Origin: Paulinella micropora
Lineage: Eukaryota > Cercozoa > Imbricatea > Euglyphida > Paulinellidae
NCBI GenBank assembly: GCA_019918135.1
Contig: WBZZ01003799.1
Coordinates: forward strand, 648,501 to 712,500
Reading direction: 5' to 3'
DNA length: 64,000 nucleotides
Shown here in pieces: positions 31,270-42,825 of the stretch. Each line of letters opens with the position of its first letter. The stretch's first letter is position 1. Under the pieces are notes generated by a model. That model had not been told where the DNA came from. It did not search any database and saw only the letters and a list, made by a program, of their open reading frames with translations. A program made the position numbers and the translations under genes.

Positions 31270-31570
31270 AAATTAAACACGAAAAATAATATAAAAAAGT
31301 TCAACATGTATAAAAAGTTCAACTTTAAAAAAAAGTTCAACCTGAATAAAAAGTTGGAACTTTCATAAAAAGTTCGACGTATATACAAAGTTAAATTTAT
31401 ATTCACGTGGAACTATAAAAATATATTAAAATATTTATACACGCAAAAAATATATGTTGAAATATTTATACACTAAAAAAAAAAAAAAAAAAAAAAAGTT
31501 CAACGTATAAAAATAGTTCGACGTCGAAGTATAAAAATATTTCAACGTATAAAAATAGTTCGAGAGCGTG
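31270..31570. repeat. AT-rich tract with repeated AAAAGTTC-R-AC motif
   Basis: AAAAGTTCAAC or AGTTCGACGTATA-like units occur at least seven times, separated by A/T-rich spacers and an A run near 31475-31496. Spacing is irregular. A TTAATA tandem follows at 31612-31640. Confidence 0.6.
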
Positions 31571-32319
31571 AAAGCAGATGTAAAATTTACAGCTACTTTG
31601 ACCGGAAAGTTTATATTAATATTAATATTAATATTAATATTTCAATAAATGCCACCGATAAAGTTTTCATTTGATAACATTGAATTAATATTAATTTTCA
31701 AAACTGTAAGAATGAAAAAATGTGTCCGCATATGCTACTAACTGGCACGTGCGGATGCATGTTAACAAGCTTTTTTTGGATTATTAATACTATATTAGGA
31801 AAAAAACTTGTTAGAAAAAAAACTTGTCAATATTATTTAAGCGAACTATGAAAAAAAAACCGCTCATTAATAACCTAAAAGGTCATTTTAATCAATCGGT
31901 GGCAATAATTGGCTGCATCCTAGCTCGCGGCGCGGCTGAAGCGACGAAGGTGTTGCGTGTGCGTTGGTAGGATGAATACGTTTACTATTAGTGATTACTT
32001 TGTGACTGGTAAAATTTATTCGTATAGTCGAATGCACTTGGAATGACCGTATAGTTCTAGTCAAAATGATAATGGTAACGGACGTAACGGTCTATATTAG
32101 CATTCAGGATTGAACAATAATATATGTGTAATAATTACAGTCGTGCGGACTTTATTTCAGTTTCGCTATTACCTTAAAGTTTGTCAGTTCTGCGACATAC
32201 TTGCGGATTAAAAGTGTCCATTGGCATCGTGGCTTCTAACGGAGCCCCTCAGCAAACCGGAGTGTAAAGGTATTAGCCTACTGTCCGTGTGTGACCGGGT
32301 AATTACCTAATCAACGGTT
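31571..32319. other. No gene recognised
   Basis: AT-rich flank with no persuasive coding, leading into the short ORF at 32320. Confidence 0.35.
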
Positions 32320-32697
32320 ATGAGCCGCTGGGGAAACGATTTTCGGCACCATGCGGTTAGCATGAGACAGTTAATGTCTCGCACACAGGTGTTTAGCGGA
32401 AACAAAAAGGATTTGCAGAGGCGGATCGTTCTTCATACTGAAGCCAGTAAAGAAGCCACCAAGAGCAAGATCATCGTGCATATTTACGGAGTTGAAGAAA
32501 ATTATCTATCCGAATACTATCCGCTTTCGCTGCACGAGTTGGTGGGCAAACCATTTCTGCCTAGCTACAAACTAAGGAAAGATTACAAGCCGTCGCAGCG
32601 AATCTTTTCTCTCTATAAGCTAAAAGCTATACTCGTGTCCTATGCACACAATCACGCTAACTGCGTCACAGCCTCACATGTCATAACATGTTTGTAA
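32320..32697 (+). CDS. Unidentified ORF spanning the array's left junction
   Basis: 125 codons. Residues ~1-94 are unique in the window and look protein-like (IIVHIYGVEENYLSEYYP, SLHELVGKPFLPSYKLRKDY). From about 32603 the sequence is the start of the tandem unit, so the last ~31 codons also occur at the other copies behind a different 5' sequence. The original protein was therefore probably cut by the junction. No family was recognised. Confidence 0.35.
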   Translation: MSRWGNDFRHHAVSMRQLMSRTQVFSGNKKDLQRRIVLHTEASKEATKSKIIVHIYGVEENYLSEYYPLSLHELVGKPFLPSYKLRKDYKPSQRIFSLYKLKAILVSYAHNHANCVTASHVITCL

Positions 32698-33102
32698 TTA
32701 CGATAATACCGTTTTTCGCGTTAGTTGTTATTTAGTGGCACAAGTGGCACCTAACTGTTTACCAATATAACACGTCAGTTACCATTTTAATCAGCACAGA
32801 TAGATGGTCAGTTAAGACGCAGTATAGGTAGAACTAGTGACAGTCATTCAGTCCATATTATATTTAGATTAAGTCACAGTCAATAGTTGTGCTTATTACT
32901 ATAATCATTGTAGTGACGTGGCTTATTTCTAGAATAAAACGGAAAGTGATTGTATTCTCAGTAAAGTTCAGTTCCAGTACTAAGGAAGTATACGTTCAGT
33001 TGCAGTCTTTCACGGTTATGCAGCCTTGATTGCTAACGACTTCATGAGCAAAACCCAGACCCCCAAACTACTCAACCTCGGAAGCACCCACGCTTAAACC
33101 CA

Positions 33103-34441
33103 ATGAACGACTTTACCAGGAGTGGAGATTTCAGTTCTAATCCTTTACCTACGGAGATAGCGCAGAGATGGGAGATATGGTAGCCTAGTATTTGAGGAAC
33201 AGGACAAAGCCGTGACCAGATTCTCCTACGACCCTGCAGAAACCGTACCGCTGAAGACTGGTCAGAATCCTCAGAGGGCGAGCCGGAATTAGAACCCCAG
33301 AGAGAGAGAGAGCAGGAGAAACCTAAACAGCAAAGCAAGGAAGCTAGCTCACAGAAAGGTAAATCCTTATTATTCTTGACAGCAGAACAACAATTGGAAG
33401 AAGAGAGAAAAGCCAGAAGAGCACAGACAACAAAGAAGAGAGCCCATTCCAGAAAAAAAAGGCAAACAAACAGTACGCACAACGAATGCGCAGTTTGGGA
33501 CTTTACGTTTCAGTTGCTTTCAAAGCACCTGTACTAGTGACAATGTGCATGGGAGTAGTGGACAGAAGCCCCATTGGTATGTTAGTCTTAGTGGAAAAAA
33601 GGTATGGAGGCAATCACTTCTTGATATGATCATAAGATGACAAAAATACATTGTCGCCACCCCCAAGGGAGACATTGCTTATTTGCTAGACGAAAACAGT
33701 CTTACGGAACTTCAGATACAGAGAGACTACGGTGGTAAGATCCCTAACGACTTTTTCACCGCACAGCTCTTGTACAAACTCTCTTACCACCCGGCTTTTG
33801 GAGGGCTAGATGTTCTAATGATCCAGTTTGAGAACAAGGGAATTACTTCACACGCAGCTGTAGAAGATATGCTCAGAAAAATCTGTATTAAGTATAAGCT
33901 GAAACAGAAAACTCAGAGAAAAACCCTTGTAGCAGGCGAAACCCCTGACAGAACTACCGCAGAACGCAAGATCTCAGAAAGATCATTCGTGTCTGAACAG
34001 TCAGACGGCGAAACAAGACGTTTTTTTAACTGCAACGGAACAGGCCGCAAACAGAGCTGCACAAAGAATAGTTGCAAGAAAAGCAAGAGCAAACATCCCC
34101 GTAAGGATTGCCCTCTTGATAGAAAACGTAGGCAGACCGGCACAAAACCCTCTAAGAAATCCACCAGATCCACAGTCGGTGTTATAGAGCAGGCCTCAAA
34201 CGAACAGGACGCAACGGAAGGAGAAGAAGCTCGTTCAGAACACGAGGAACCGGATGACACGGAACAAGAGGACGATTCCCCCTCTGTGTTCGTGATCATG
34301 GGTGGGAGCATAGACCCTGTAGAGGAAGAAAAGCCTAAAGCTAGACGTCAGGCAGCTAGACAGAGCAGCACTCAGCAGGTCAGCACTCAGCAGGTCAGCA
34401 CTCAGCAGGTCAGCACTCAGCAGATTAGCAGACAGCACTGA
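33103..34441 (+). pseudogene. Gag-like protein remnant, unit 1
   Basis: From ATG 33103 the frame reads MNDFTRSGDFSSNPLPTEIA, is interrupted by TAG and TGA within ~20 codons, continues through a Glu/Lys-rich coil, and changes frame at an A-run near 33455. After a further change it becomes the open frame 33683-34441. That part has a helical region (KIPNDFFTAQLLYKLSYHP), a Cys/His cluster (CNGTGRKQSC, CKKSKSKHPRKDC) that may be an aberrant zinc knuckle, an acidic stretch and Gln-rich STQQ repeats. The order (helical, Cys/His-basic, Gln-rich) suits a retrotransposon Gag. No close family was recognised. It faces a copia-type protease fragment on the other strand. Confidence 0.5.
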
Positions 34442-34543
34442 ACAGCAGTCGACCGACTAGCAGCAGCAGTCAACAGACTAGCAGACAGCAAAACAGCAGA
34501 CAGCAGAACAGTAGTCGACCGACTAGCAGCAGCAGTAAACAGA

Positions 34544-34999
34544 CTAACAGACAGCAGAACAGCCCTTCTCTATCTTTCTCTCACCATTTCCAGTCTTGAA
34601 GTTCACCTGTTTTACTTTCGTCATGTTTGTCATTAAATGAGAATCTCGACAGATGTATTGTGAAGCTCCACTATCCTGGTATGTGTGTGTTGGGTTTGGT
34701 GTGTCTCTCGCATTGATCAACACTATCGCTCTATCTCTAACTACTGTACTCACGTCTTTCTTCGTCTTGTGAGTCACTGTGGCTGAGTCATCTTCTTTGT
34801 CTCTTTCATCTTCGTCTTCGTCTTCGACTTCTTCTAACTCATCTGGTGGGAAGGCTGCCAGTGCGTCCCTGAGTCTGATTTTGTCTGAGTTCCTCTCGTC
34901 GTCGCTATTGAACTCACACATCTCATCATCTTCTTCTACCTCTGACTGTTCTTCTTCCTTTTCAACCTCTTCTAGCTCTTCTTCCTCTTCGTTGCAGCC
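34544..34999 (-). pseudogene. Ty1/copia-type protease fragment, unit 1
   Basis: On the minus strand, an acidic Glu/Asp region (EEEEELEEVEKEEEQ, DELEEVEDEDEDERDKED) is followed by INARDTPNPT and then TYQDSGASQYICRDSHLM, the aspartic-protease active site (D-S/T-G-A) of copia Pol. The sequence stops about 20 residues later, where the opposite-strand Gln-rich repeats begin (~34565). Its first four codons come from the spacer side of the junction at 34995. Integrase and RT are absent. Confidence 0.75.
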
Positions 35000-35021
35000 A
35001 GGTCTCACTTGTCCTGGCTGC
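34994..35021. repeat. Hairpin exactly at the unit's R/spacer junction
   Basis: GCAGCCAGG and CCTGGCTGC form a perfect 9-bp stem with a 10-nt loop. Terminal copy 4 diverges from the others at base 2 of this hairpin. Equivalent hairpins lie near 42820-42848 and 50675-50703. Confidence 0.7.
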
Positions 35022-38000
35022 GAACATATGGTATATGAACTCTTTTTTTCATTGTGAATATTATTACTGAAAAAATTTCGATCATTAATATTTTATTCTC
35101 ACATATTTTAGTAATACGCAAACTCAGAGGAAGAGGAGAGGGACGAGAAAGAGGCGAGATGATGAACAAGAAAGAAGAACGAGGCAGAAATATAAAAGAA
35201 GGTCAATCTTCTGTTGCAAGCGGCAAGCAGACTACACACAGCAGCTAGCAAGAAGCAGAACAGAGGAGGCCGGAGCATGAGACAGGGAAAAGGATGTGAG
35301 GGTGAAGATAAACTTGACTCAGCTACATTTTTTACAGTTAAAGCCTCTGTAGCTTTGCGATGGCCTCGCCAAGATGGCTACAATTTACCAAGTTTTGGTA
35401 CACACAAGCATGGGATCATAGCAAGGTTAGAACAGTTGGAGCTATCGGAGTGGAGGGGGGGGGGGGGAGGCACTCGGCCTGGTCAGCTCGGAGGAGCCAC
35501 TTCCTGCATCATAACCCCCAGCTTTGTAAGATTGAGCCTGTCAGTGAGTTTGTTGATTCCATTAATTACCTAAATTATGAGCTTCACCACAATTGACTTA
35601 GTAACGGTCCGTCACGATCACCTGGTCCGGCCCAGGTCCCACCGTGGAAGGCTAGGATCGCTTTTCAATTTGTAAATTTTTCTGTCGCCGCCAGTCCGGC
35701 CACATACTTTTTAGGGAATACTTCTGTCCGGCTTGTCACTGAAGTCTCACATTATTTCGCCCCTCCTCCGAAGAGGTGTGGTAGAGTGTGAGAGTGTTCC
35801 GGATCTTCAATTTAACTTGAACTATATTCATTATCATCATTGACTGTATATACATCTGGAGTCGCTACGGTTTCTACTACGGGGTGACGAGAAAACAAAA
35901 TTCAAGTTTCGCTATTTTCAAAAAAATTTCAAGTTATTTTCTGAGAATCTGACAAGTTGTGGAACGTTCCTGATTGCTGTGGACATGTCTCAAGTGTTTC
36001 TGGGAAGGAAACCCTAACTCCGAAACAAACAAATGTCCGAAGACTCTTCATATGTTAAAAGAATCTTTGAGCAGTTAATGCTTTGCAGTTTATAGAGGTT
36101 AGTGGAGTTCTTGGCAGTGAAGCCAAGGACTGTGTCCGGCCACAATATTAATAAAGAGACAAGTCTGAATGCAGAGACAATTTTCAAGTTAATCAGTCAT
36201 TGCCCTTTGATGAAAGGAAGAAAAAGTGACACGTCCGACTCACTACTCAAAACTGGAACCGGCTACAGTATCACTAGATGCTGGTTCAGCCTGACATTCC
36301 AGAAAATAAGATGAATTACTTAATAAAGGTAATAGTATGGAAATACTAAAGTTCAGGACTGAAACTAAGTAATAGTGAAAAAAAGGCAATTGATTGCATC
36401 AGTCTAACTTAGGATAAAATTATTAGTATTACTACTTGACTAAAACTGAATTAATAATTCTATCAGGGAATAACGCAACCCCTGAAATCTAAATTTGATT
36501 CATAACGGCGAAGTTAAGAAAATGGATTTCCAATATGATAATCTCATTAGAATTATTATTGTTGTCAATCGCTCTAGGACGGCTCATAATTCAGCAATAT
36601 GTTCAAGTAACACATATCTATAAATATTATGTACAAAACAACTTGATTTCCAATTTTTCAAGCGCTTCCCGTAGATGGGCATCGTTCGGAAAAATTTAGA
36701 AAGGGGTAAAGGAATAAAACAACAAAATGATAAGAACAAGAAATACATGGTTAGCATATGAAGCAAAAGCAACAAGCAACACAAAATCAATCATATATCA
36801 GTGTAACAAAACCAAATAATACACAATGTTAGATTACTATGATTGCTAACTTAAAAAAAAAAATTTGGTGTGAGGATCAGAAAGGGCAGCCCAAGGGCCG
36901 ATCAACTCCCTCATTCGTCATTTCCTCGTATGTATAGGAAAAGAAAAAGAATGAAACGACACAAAAGGGAAAATGATGACAAAGACACATTAGACGCTCT
37001 CCACATTCAGTCACTAGCTCTCACGCTTACTAGACTGCTCACGCTATCACACACCCCCCGAGCTCTATGTCACCAAATGCTATCATAATCATTACATAAG
37101 CCGCTCACAATCATCAATTCTATCTTCATTAGTTCTTCATGCTCTCTAATGACTAGTTATGTTCTAGCTATAAACGCAAACTGAAATAGCGCAGGTAGCT
37201 AGTCTGAACTACTCACTCAACGTTAAATCAAAGAATAAGCAAAAGAATAACAACATGCAGATAAAATCATGCAATACAAGCAAGAATGTAAGATAAGTGA
37301 TAAAAGGGACATAATGAGTCAACATATAACGCATTGGGGTACTGAGCATAGTAATTAGTGACTGTATGTATAATATCGCCATAAAATAAGCGAAACACGC
37401 AACACGCATACGACAACATTAACACATCCATCTCAATACGTCTATCCTCTGTCAGTAATATCACCGCCTACGCTCAGCCTACCATCACACTCTAGGCTTT
37501 ACGGGCTATCAGCTAATTTGACTTCGCCTGTCAACAGCTAATATCTCTATGACTAACATCATCAGCTATTGCTATATTCGCTGTAGCTATGCACCCCCCC
37601 AGCTCTGTACACAACTATTATTGCTGGCCAAGTATGTATGAGTTAAACCATCGACAAAGCTATGAGTAAAACGACAACGTCATACAAACAGACATCGATA
37701 ATGATAACACATTGAAAAATATGTTCTGCAGCATATATATATAGTGTGATTGAGGGTAAGGTGTATGGTGTAACAAACATACTTCAGAAATGACAAATGT
37801 ATACCATGCACATTGTGTGTAAACAATTGACTACAAAAAACAATAGCATACGCTTAAGTCAAAACATAGTAGTACCAACACAAGGAAAAGCAGAAAACGA
37901 TGCAAAAATGTACAAGGCATTATGACTTGAGAATATAGCATGGTCTCATAAAATGAGTCCTCTATGCTCACTAGCCACTGTGTATCCTGCTCGCTAGTTC

Positions 38001-38034
38001 TCGCTCCCTAAAACTCTCTGGCAATACTATTCTC

Positions 38035-38102
38035 ACCTTGTTCATTTACACCATATACACAAATCACTTCAAACACACGGACATGGTATAAATGAACAAG
38101 GT
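38035..38102. repeat. 20-bp stem hairpin in spacer
   Basis: ACCTTGTTCATTTACACCAT pairs with the complement at 38083-38102 at 19 of 20 positions, around a 28-nt loop. Copies start at 45891, 53747 and 55354. Confidence 0.8.
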
Positions 38103-40034
38103 CACTGGGCATGAAAAACTCTCGTGCTTCTCTCTCGCGAACTACTCGTTCTCATTACGCCCTCACCACCACATCACTTGCACTAGCTCTCATCACACGC
38201 GATCGCTCGCCCTCGCTTGCTTCTCACTTGCGCTCTCTCGTCCTCACTTGCCTCGCTCGCTCGCACTTACTTGCTCACCGACGCTCTCGCCTGTCTCACA
38301 CTAGTAACTCACCCCCCTTTTTACCTCCTATACTTGCTAAAGGTGGTAAAAATATACATGTGTATGGTCATGAAGCCATTAACATAAACGACAACAACAA
38401 TCAAGATATGACGCAGTTATCACACAAATACTCCATCAAAACCAAGCATAAGTGTCATATAAAAGGGATAAGAGTAAAGCAAATCATCCACAAGCAGTAA
38501 GCTTACACATAATACAAAACAAGTGATAGGACAAACAACAAATGGCACTATGGCACAAAACACTGTAGACACTGTCGACTCTCGATGCTACTAGGAACAC
38601 TCTGTCCTACTGCCTATACAGATGCTTTTGCAACTCTATGTGCTCAACCCAACAATAAAAATGCAGGAATACTCTCTCCTCTCGGCCGAACTCTCTAATG
38701 CAGGCTTCACACCCTCAACGAAAAACCTGTGGGGAATATCCTCTCACTTGTCTCTCTGGTGTGGTGCTCTCTGGCGGGTTAACCTAGGACTCACACTATG
38801 GAACCCTAGCCCTTCCCTCTAAGCATACCCTCTCTCTGACTGGTCACTACCTCGTGTCTGCCTATGAAAGAACAGAACATGAGAACACTACGGCCCCCAC
38901 ACGCTCTCACTAGCTTTACGTAACACGTCAACACAACACAACTGCGAGAATTTCCGGAAGGCGCTGCACATCGCTACGTGAACGCGGTATTTTTCTAAGA
39001 ATGTACTTCAAAATTAAAAATTCACTAGTTTCACGCCTAGCAAATCTATCATTCTACGGTAATCCCTAAAAGACACTCACATTGTCACAGATGCACAAAC
39101 TAGTACGACGCTATATCCCGAAAAATGCAGTGTTACTCGCGCGGAACTGTCATATACTCTACGCAACTCTCTGTGCGCAACATGACAACGATACTCTTTC
39201 CGCCACCTTCGTACGGAGAAATCATAACATCGACTCACAAACAAAATGAATGAATAATCACAGAGTTAAATGTCGCTCACGATACACGCACACAGTATAT
39301 ATCGCTTTACCTTCACACATGTTATACGCAAACGTAATACACGTGGAACACAACATTCTCACTCTCTCCGTCGACAACATCACCTCTATGTCGCTCACGA
39401 TACACGCACACAGTATATATCGCTTTACTGTCACACATGTTATACGCAAACGCAACACACGTGTAACACGACATAATCACAAATGTGAACACGAATCAAA
39501 CTCATGCAACCCACGCACAACTGATTCAAACATGCACAGCACAACACACAAGCGGAGACCGACATGGGTCATGCATGCCCTTCCTGTCACACGCCCATTA
39601 CCTGTCCCCCACTCAATAAGCAAGCGTGCACACACATGGCACAAACACAATATCAAAGCGGCGCCTCATCATTCTCGCTCATGAGACACTAGTAATCCTT
39701 TCAGCTTAGCTAGCACCTCACACACTTTTAGCCGCATTAATGCCAAAGTCTCTCAAGCACTCTTCTAGCAACTAATCACTCACTCGCTCTGTGCTAACTT
39801 AGCCTACTATCTCTGCACTGTCACTCCTCTACCTCATCTCTGTCCTCACTCTCGCCGCCGCCTTATAGCACATATCACATTACATGTCATGCGTTTGGTC
39901 AACACGTAGTTCAAACTAAGACAAGTCGTACAAGTCATACAGACATACAGGATGAAAAGAGAAAACGAACTCTATCCAAACCCATTCATGCAGTCGCACA
40001 CACAATTTACTCGACATCTCGCCAGAACATAGGT

Positions 40035-40102
40035 AAATACAATCGAAAGAAAGTCATAAATGGTCAGAGTTGTCTTTCTTTCGATTGTATTTCATTTATG
40101 AC
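40035..40102. repeat. Interleaved inverted repeats (A-B-A'-B')
   Basis: A (40035-40053) is the reverse complement of A' (40074-40092), 19 of 19. B (40053-40062) is the reverse complement of B' (40093-40102), 10 of 10. The order A-B-A'-B' differs from a simple hairpin and would fold as a pseudoknot-type structure. Identical copies start at 47891 and 57354. Confidence 0.85.
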
Positions 40103-40944
40103 CAAACAATCATAACGATGGACGACATGCATGCTTGGCACAGTTATGTAACCATGACACCACACACCATGCATTCGGCGATAAAACAACACAAAACAAA
40201 GACAACATGTAAACACACAGAAAACAAAAACGCAACGCACGTACAATGTATTCGTATGTGTCATACATGCAACACAATCAAAATGATAGTAGAGACACGG
40301 ATCATACATCGCACACATCCGTACAGCACAAAATCACACAACACTCTAATACAATTCAGCAGCACGACAACAATAAATTCAATCACAGTCGTTCTTCTCT
40401 CTCCTTCGTCAGCTCTACTCACGACTACTCACAATTTCAAAGTGTCTTTTCTCTCTATAAGCTAAAAGCTATACTCGTGTCCTATGCACACAATCACGCT
40501 AACTGCGTCACAGCCTCACATGTCATAACATGTTTGTAATTACGATAATACCGTTTTTCGCGTTAGTTGTTATTTAGTGGCACAAGTGGCACCTAACTGT
40601 TTACCAATATAACACGTCAGTTACCATTTTAATCAGCACAGATAGATGGTCAGTTAAGACGCAGTATAGGTAGAACTAGTGACAGTCATTCAGTCCATAT
40701 TATATTTAGATTAAGTCACAGTCAATAGTTGTGCTTATTACTATAATCATTGTAGTGACGTGGCTTATTTCTAGAATAAAACGGAAAGTGATTGTATTCT
40801 CAGTAAAGTTCAGTTCCAGTACTAAGGAAGTATACGTTCAGTTGCAGTCTTTCACGGTTATGCAGCCTTGATTGCTAACGACTTCATGAGCAAAACCCAG
40901 ACCCCCAAACTACTCAACCTCGGAAGCACCCACGCTTAAACCCA

Positions 40945-42267
40945 ATGAACGACTTTACCAGGAGTGGAGATTTCAGTTCTAATCCTTTACCTACGGAGAT
41001 AGCGCAGAGATGGGAGATATGGTAGCCTAGTATTTGAGGAACAGGACAAAGCCGTGACCAGATTCTCCTACGACCCTGCAGAAACCGTACCGCTGAAGAC
41101 TGGTCAGAATCCTCAGAGGGCGAGCCGGAATTAGAACCCCAGAGAGAGAGAGAGCAGGAGAAACCTAAACAGCAAAGCAAGGAAGCTAGCTCACAGAAAG
41201 GTAAATCCTTATTATTCTTGACAGCAGAACAACAATTGGAAGAAGAGAGAAAAGCCAGAAGAGCACAGACAACAAAGAAGAGAGCCCATTCCAGAAAAAA
41301 AAGGCAAACAAACAGTACGCACAACGAATGCGCAGTTTGGGACTTTACGTTTCAGTTGCTTTCAAAGCACCTGTACTAGTGACAATGTGCATGGGAGTAG
41401 TGGACAGAAGCCCCATTGGTATGTTAGTCTTAGTGGAAAAAAGGTATGGAGGCAATCACTTCTTGATATGATCATAAGATGACAAAAATACATTGTCGCC
41501 ACCCCAAGGGAGACATTGCTTATTTGCTAGACGAAAACAGTCTTACGGAACTTCAGATACAGAGAGACTACGGTGGTAAGATCCCTAACGACTTTTTCAC
41601 CGCACAGCTCTTGTACAAACTCTCTTACCACCCGGCTTTTGGAGGGCTAGATGTTCTAATGATCCAGTTTGAGAACAAGGGAATTACTTCACACGCAGCT
41701 GTAGAAGATATGCTCAGAAAAATCTGTATTAAGTATAAGCTGAAACAGAAAACTCAGAGAAAAACCCTTGTAGCAGGCGAAACCCCTGACAGAACTACCG
41801 CAGAACGCAAGATCTCAGAAAGATCATTCGTGTCTGAACAGTCAGACGGCGAAACAAGACGTTTTTTTAACTGCAACGGAACAGGCCGCAAACAGAGCTG
41901 CACAAAGAATAGTTGCAAGAAAAGCAAGAGCAAACATCCCCGTAAGGATTGCCCTCTTGATAGAAAACGTAGGCAGACCGGCACAAAACCCTCTAAGAAA
42001 TCCACCAGATCCACAGTCGGTGTTATAGAGCAGGCCTCAAACGAACAGGACGCAACGGAAGGAGAAGAAGCTCGTTCAGAACACGAGGAACCGGATGACA
42101 CGGAACAAGAGGACGATTCCCCCTCTGTGTTCGTGATCATGGGTGGGAGCATAGACCCTGTAGAGGAAGAAAAGCCTAAAGCTAGACGTCAGGCAGCTAG
42201 ACAGAGCAGCACTCAGCAAGTCAGCACTCAGCAGGTCAGCAATCAGCAGATTAGCAGACAGCACTGA
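40945..42267 (+). pseudogene. Gag-like protein remnant, unit 2
   Basis: Same structure and same early stops as at 33103. A one-base shorter C-run near 41504 extends the last open frame upstream to 41479. Only three STQQ-type repeats remain. Confidence 0.5.
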
Positions 42268-42369
42268 ACAGCAGTCGACCGACTAGCAGCAGCAGTCAAC
42301 AGACTAGCAGACAGCAAAACAGCAGACAGCAGAACAGTAGTCGACCGACTAGCAGCAGCAGTAAACAGA

Positions 42370-42825
42370 CTAACAGACAGCAGAACAGCCCTTCTCTATC
42401 TTTCTCTCACCATTTCCAGTCTTGAAGTTCACCTGTTTTACTTTCGTCATGTTTGTCATTAAATGAGAATCTCGACAGATGTATTGTGAAGCTCCACTAT
42501 CCTGGTATGTGTGTGTTGGGTTTGGTGTGTCTCTCGCATTGATCAACACTATCGCTCTATCTCTAACTACTGTACTCACGTCTTTCTTCGTCTTGTGAGT
42601 CACTGTGGCTGAGTCATCTTCTTTGTCTCTTTCATCTTCGTCTTCGTCTTCGACTTCTTCTAACTCATCTGGTGGGAAGGCTGCCAGTGCGTCCCTGAGT
42701 CTGATTTTGTCTGAGTTCCTCTCGTCGTCGCTATTGAACTCACACATCTCATCATCTTCTTCTACCTCTGACTGTTCTTCTTCCTTTTCAACCTCTTCTA
42801 GCTCTTCTTCCTCTTCGTTGCAGCC
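42370..42825 (-). pseudogene. Copia-type protease fragment, unit 2
   Basis: The encoded residues, including DSGASQY, are the same as at 34544-34999. Confidence 0.75.

Larger units (their letters stand above)
32603..40444 (+). repeat. Macrosatellite unit 1 (7842 bp)
   Basis: First copy of a large tandem repeat, starting TCTTTTCTCTCTATAAGC. The first ~2.39 kb (to 34995) also occurs in the terminal partial copy; the remaining ~5.45 kb is a spacer present three times. Unit 1 has private features: four rather than three STQQ repeats, absence of a ~12-bp AGATTGAAACTG segment near 35873, and several substitutions. Confidence 0.95.
35022..40444. other. Macrosatellite spacer, no convincing gene, G-poor second half
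   Basis: ~5.4 kb. The first part (35,050-36,500) has mixed composition, a G run (35456-35470) whose length differs between units, and short protein-like but broken frames (near 35350-35790). From ~36,950 the plus strand is markedly poor in G and rich in A and C (sample at 38041-38100: 6 G against 14 C). It holds hairpins and a 118-bp direct repeat (39270-39354 and 39388-39470). Similar spacers lie at 42849-48300 and 50704-57763. Confidence 0.6.

Noticed and set aside
33072..33482. Minus-strand hydrophobic open frame (also in the other units)
   Set aside because: It is the reverse complement of the Glu/Lys-rich gag-like coil.
34779..35057. Ser-rich plus-strand open frame in every unit
   Set aside because: It is the antisense of the acidic region upstream of the copia-type protease.
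37209..37464. Minus-strand hydrophobic open frames in the spacer
   Set aside because: They follow from the G-poor composition, overlap each other in two frames and show no motif.
38111..38500. 129-codon frame recurring in all spacer copies
   Set aside because: It is shared only because the units are recent duplicates. It overlaps another frame, is Ser/Leu/Arg-rich and has no recognisable domain.
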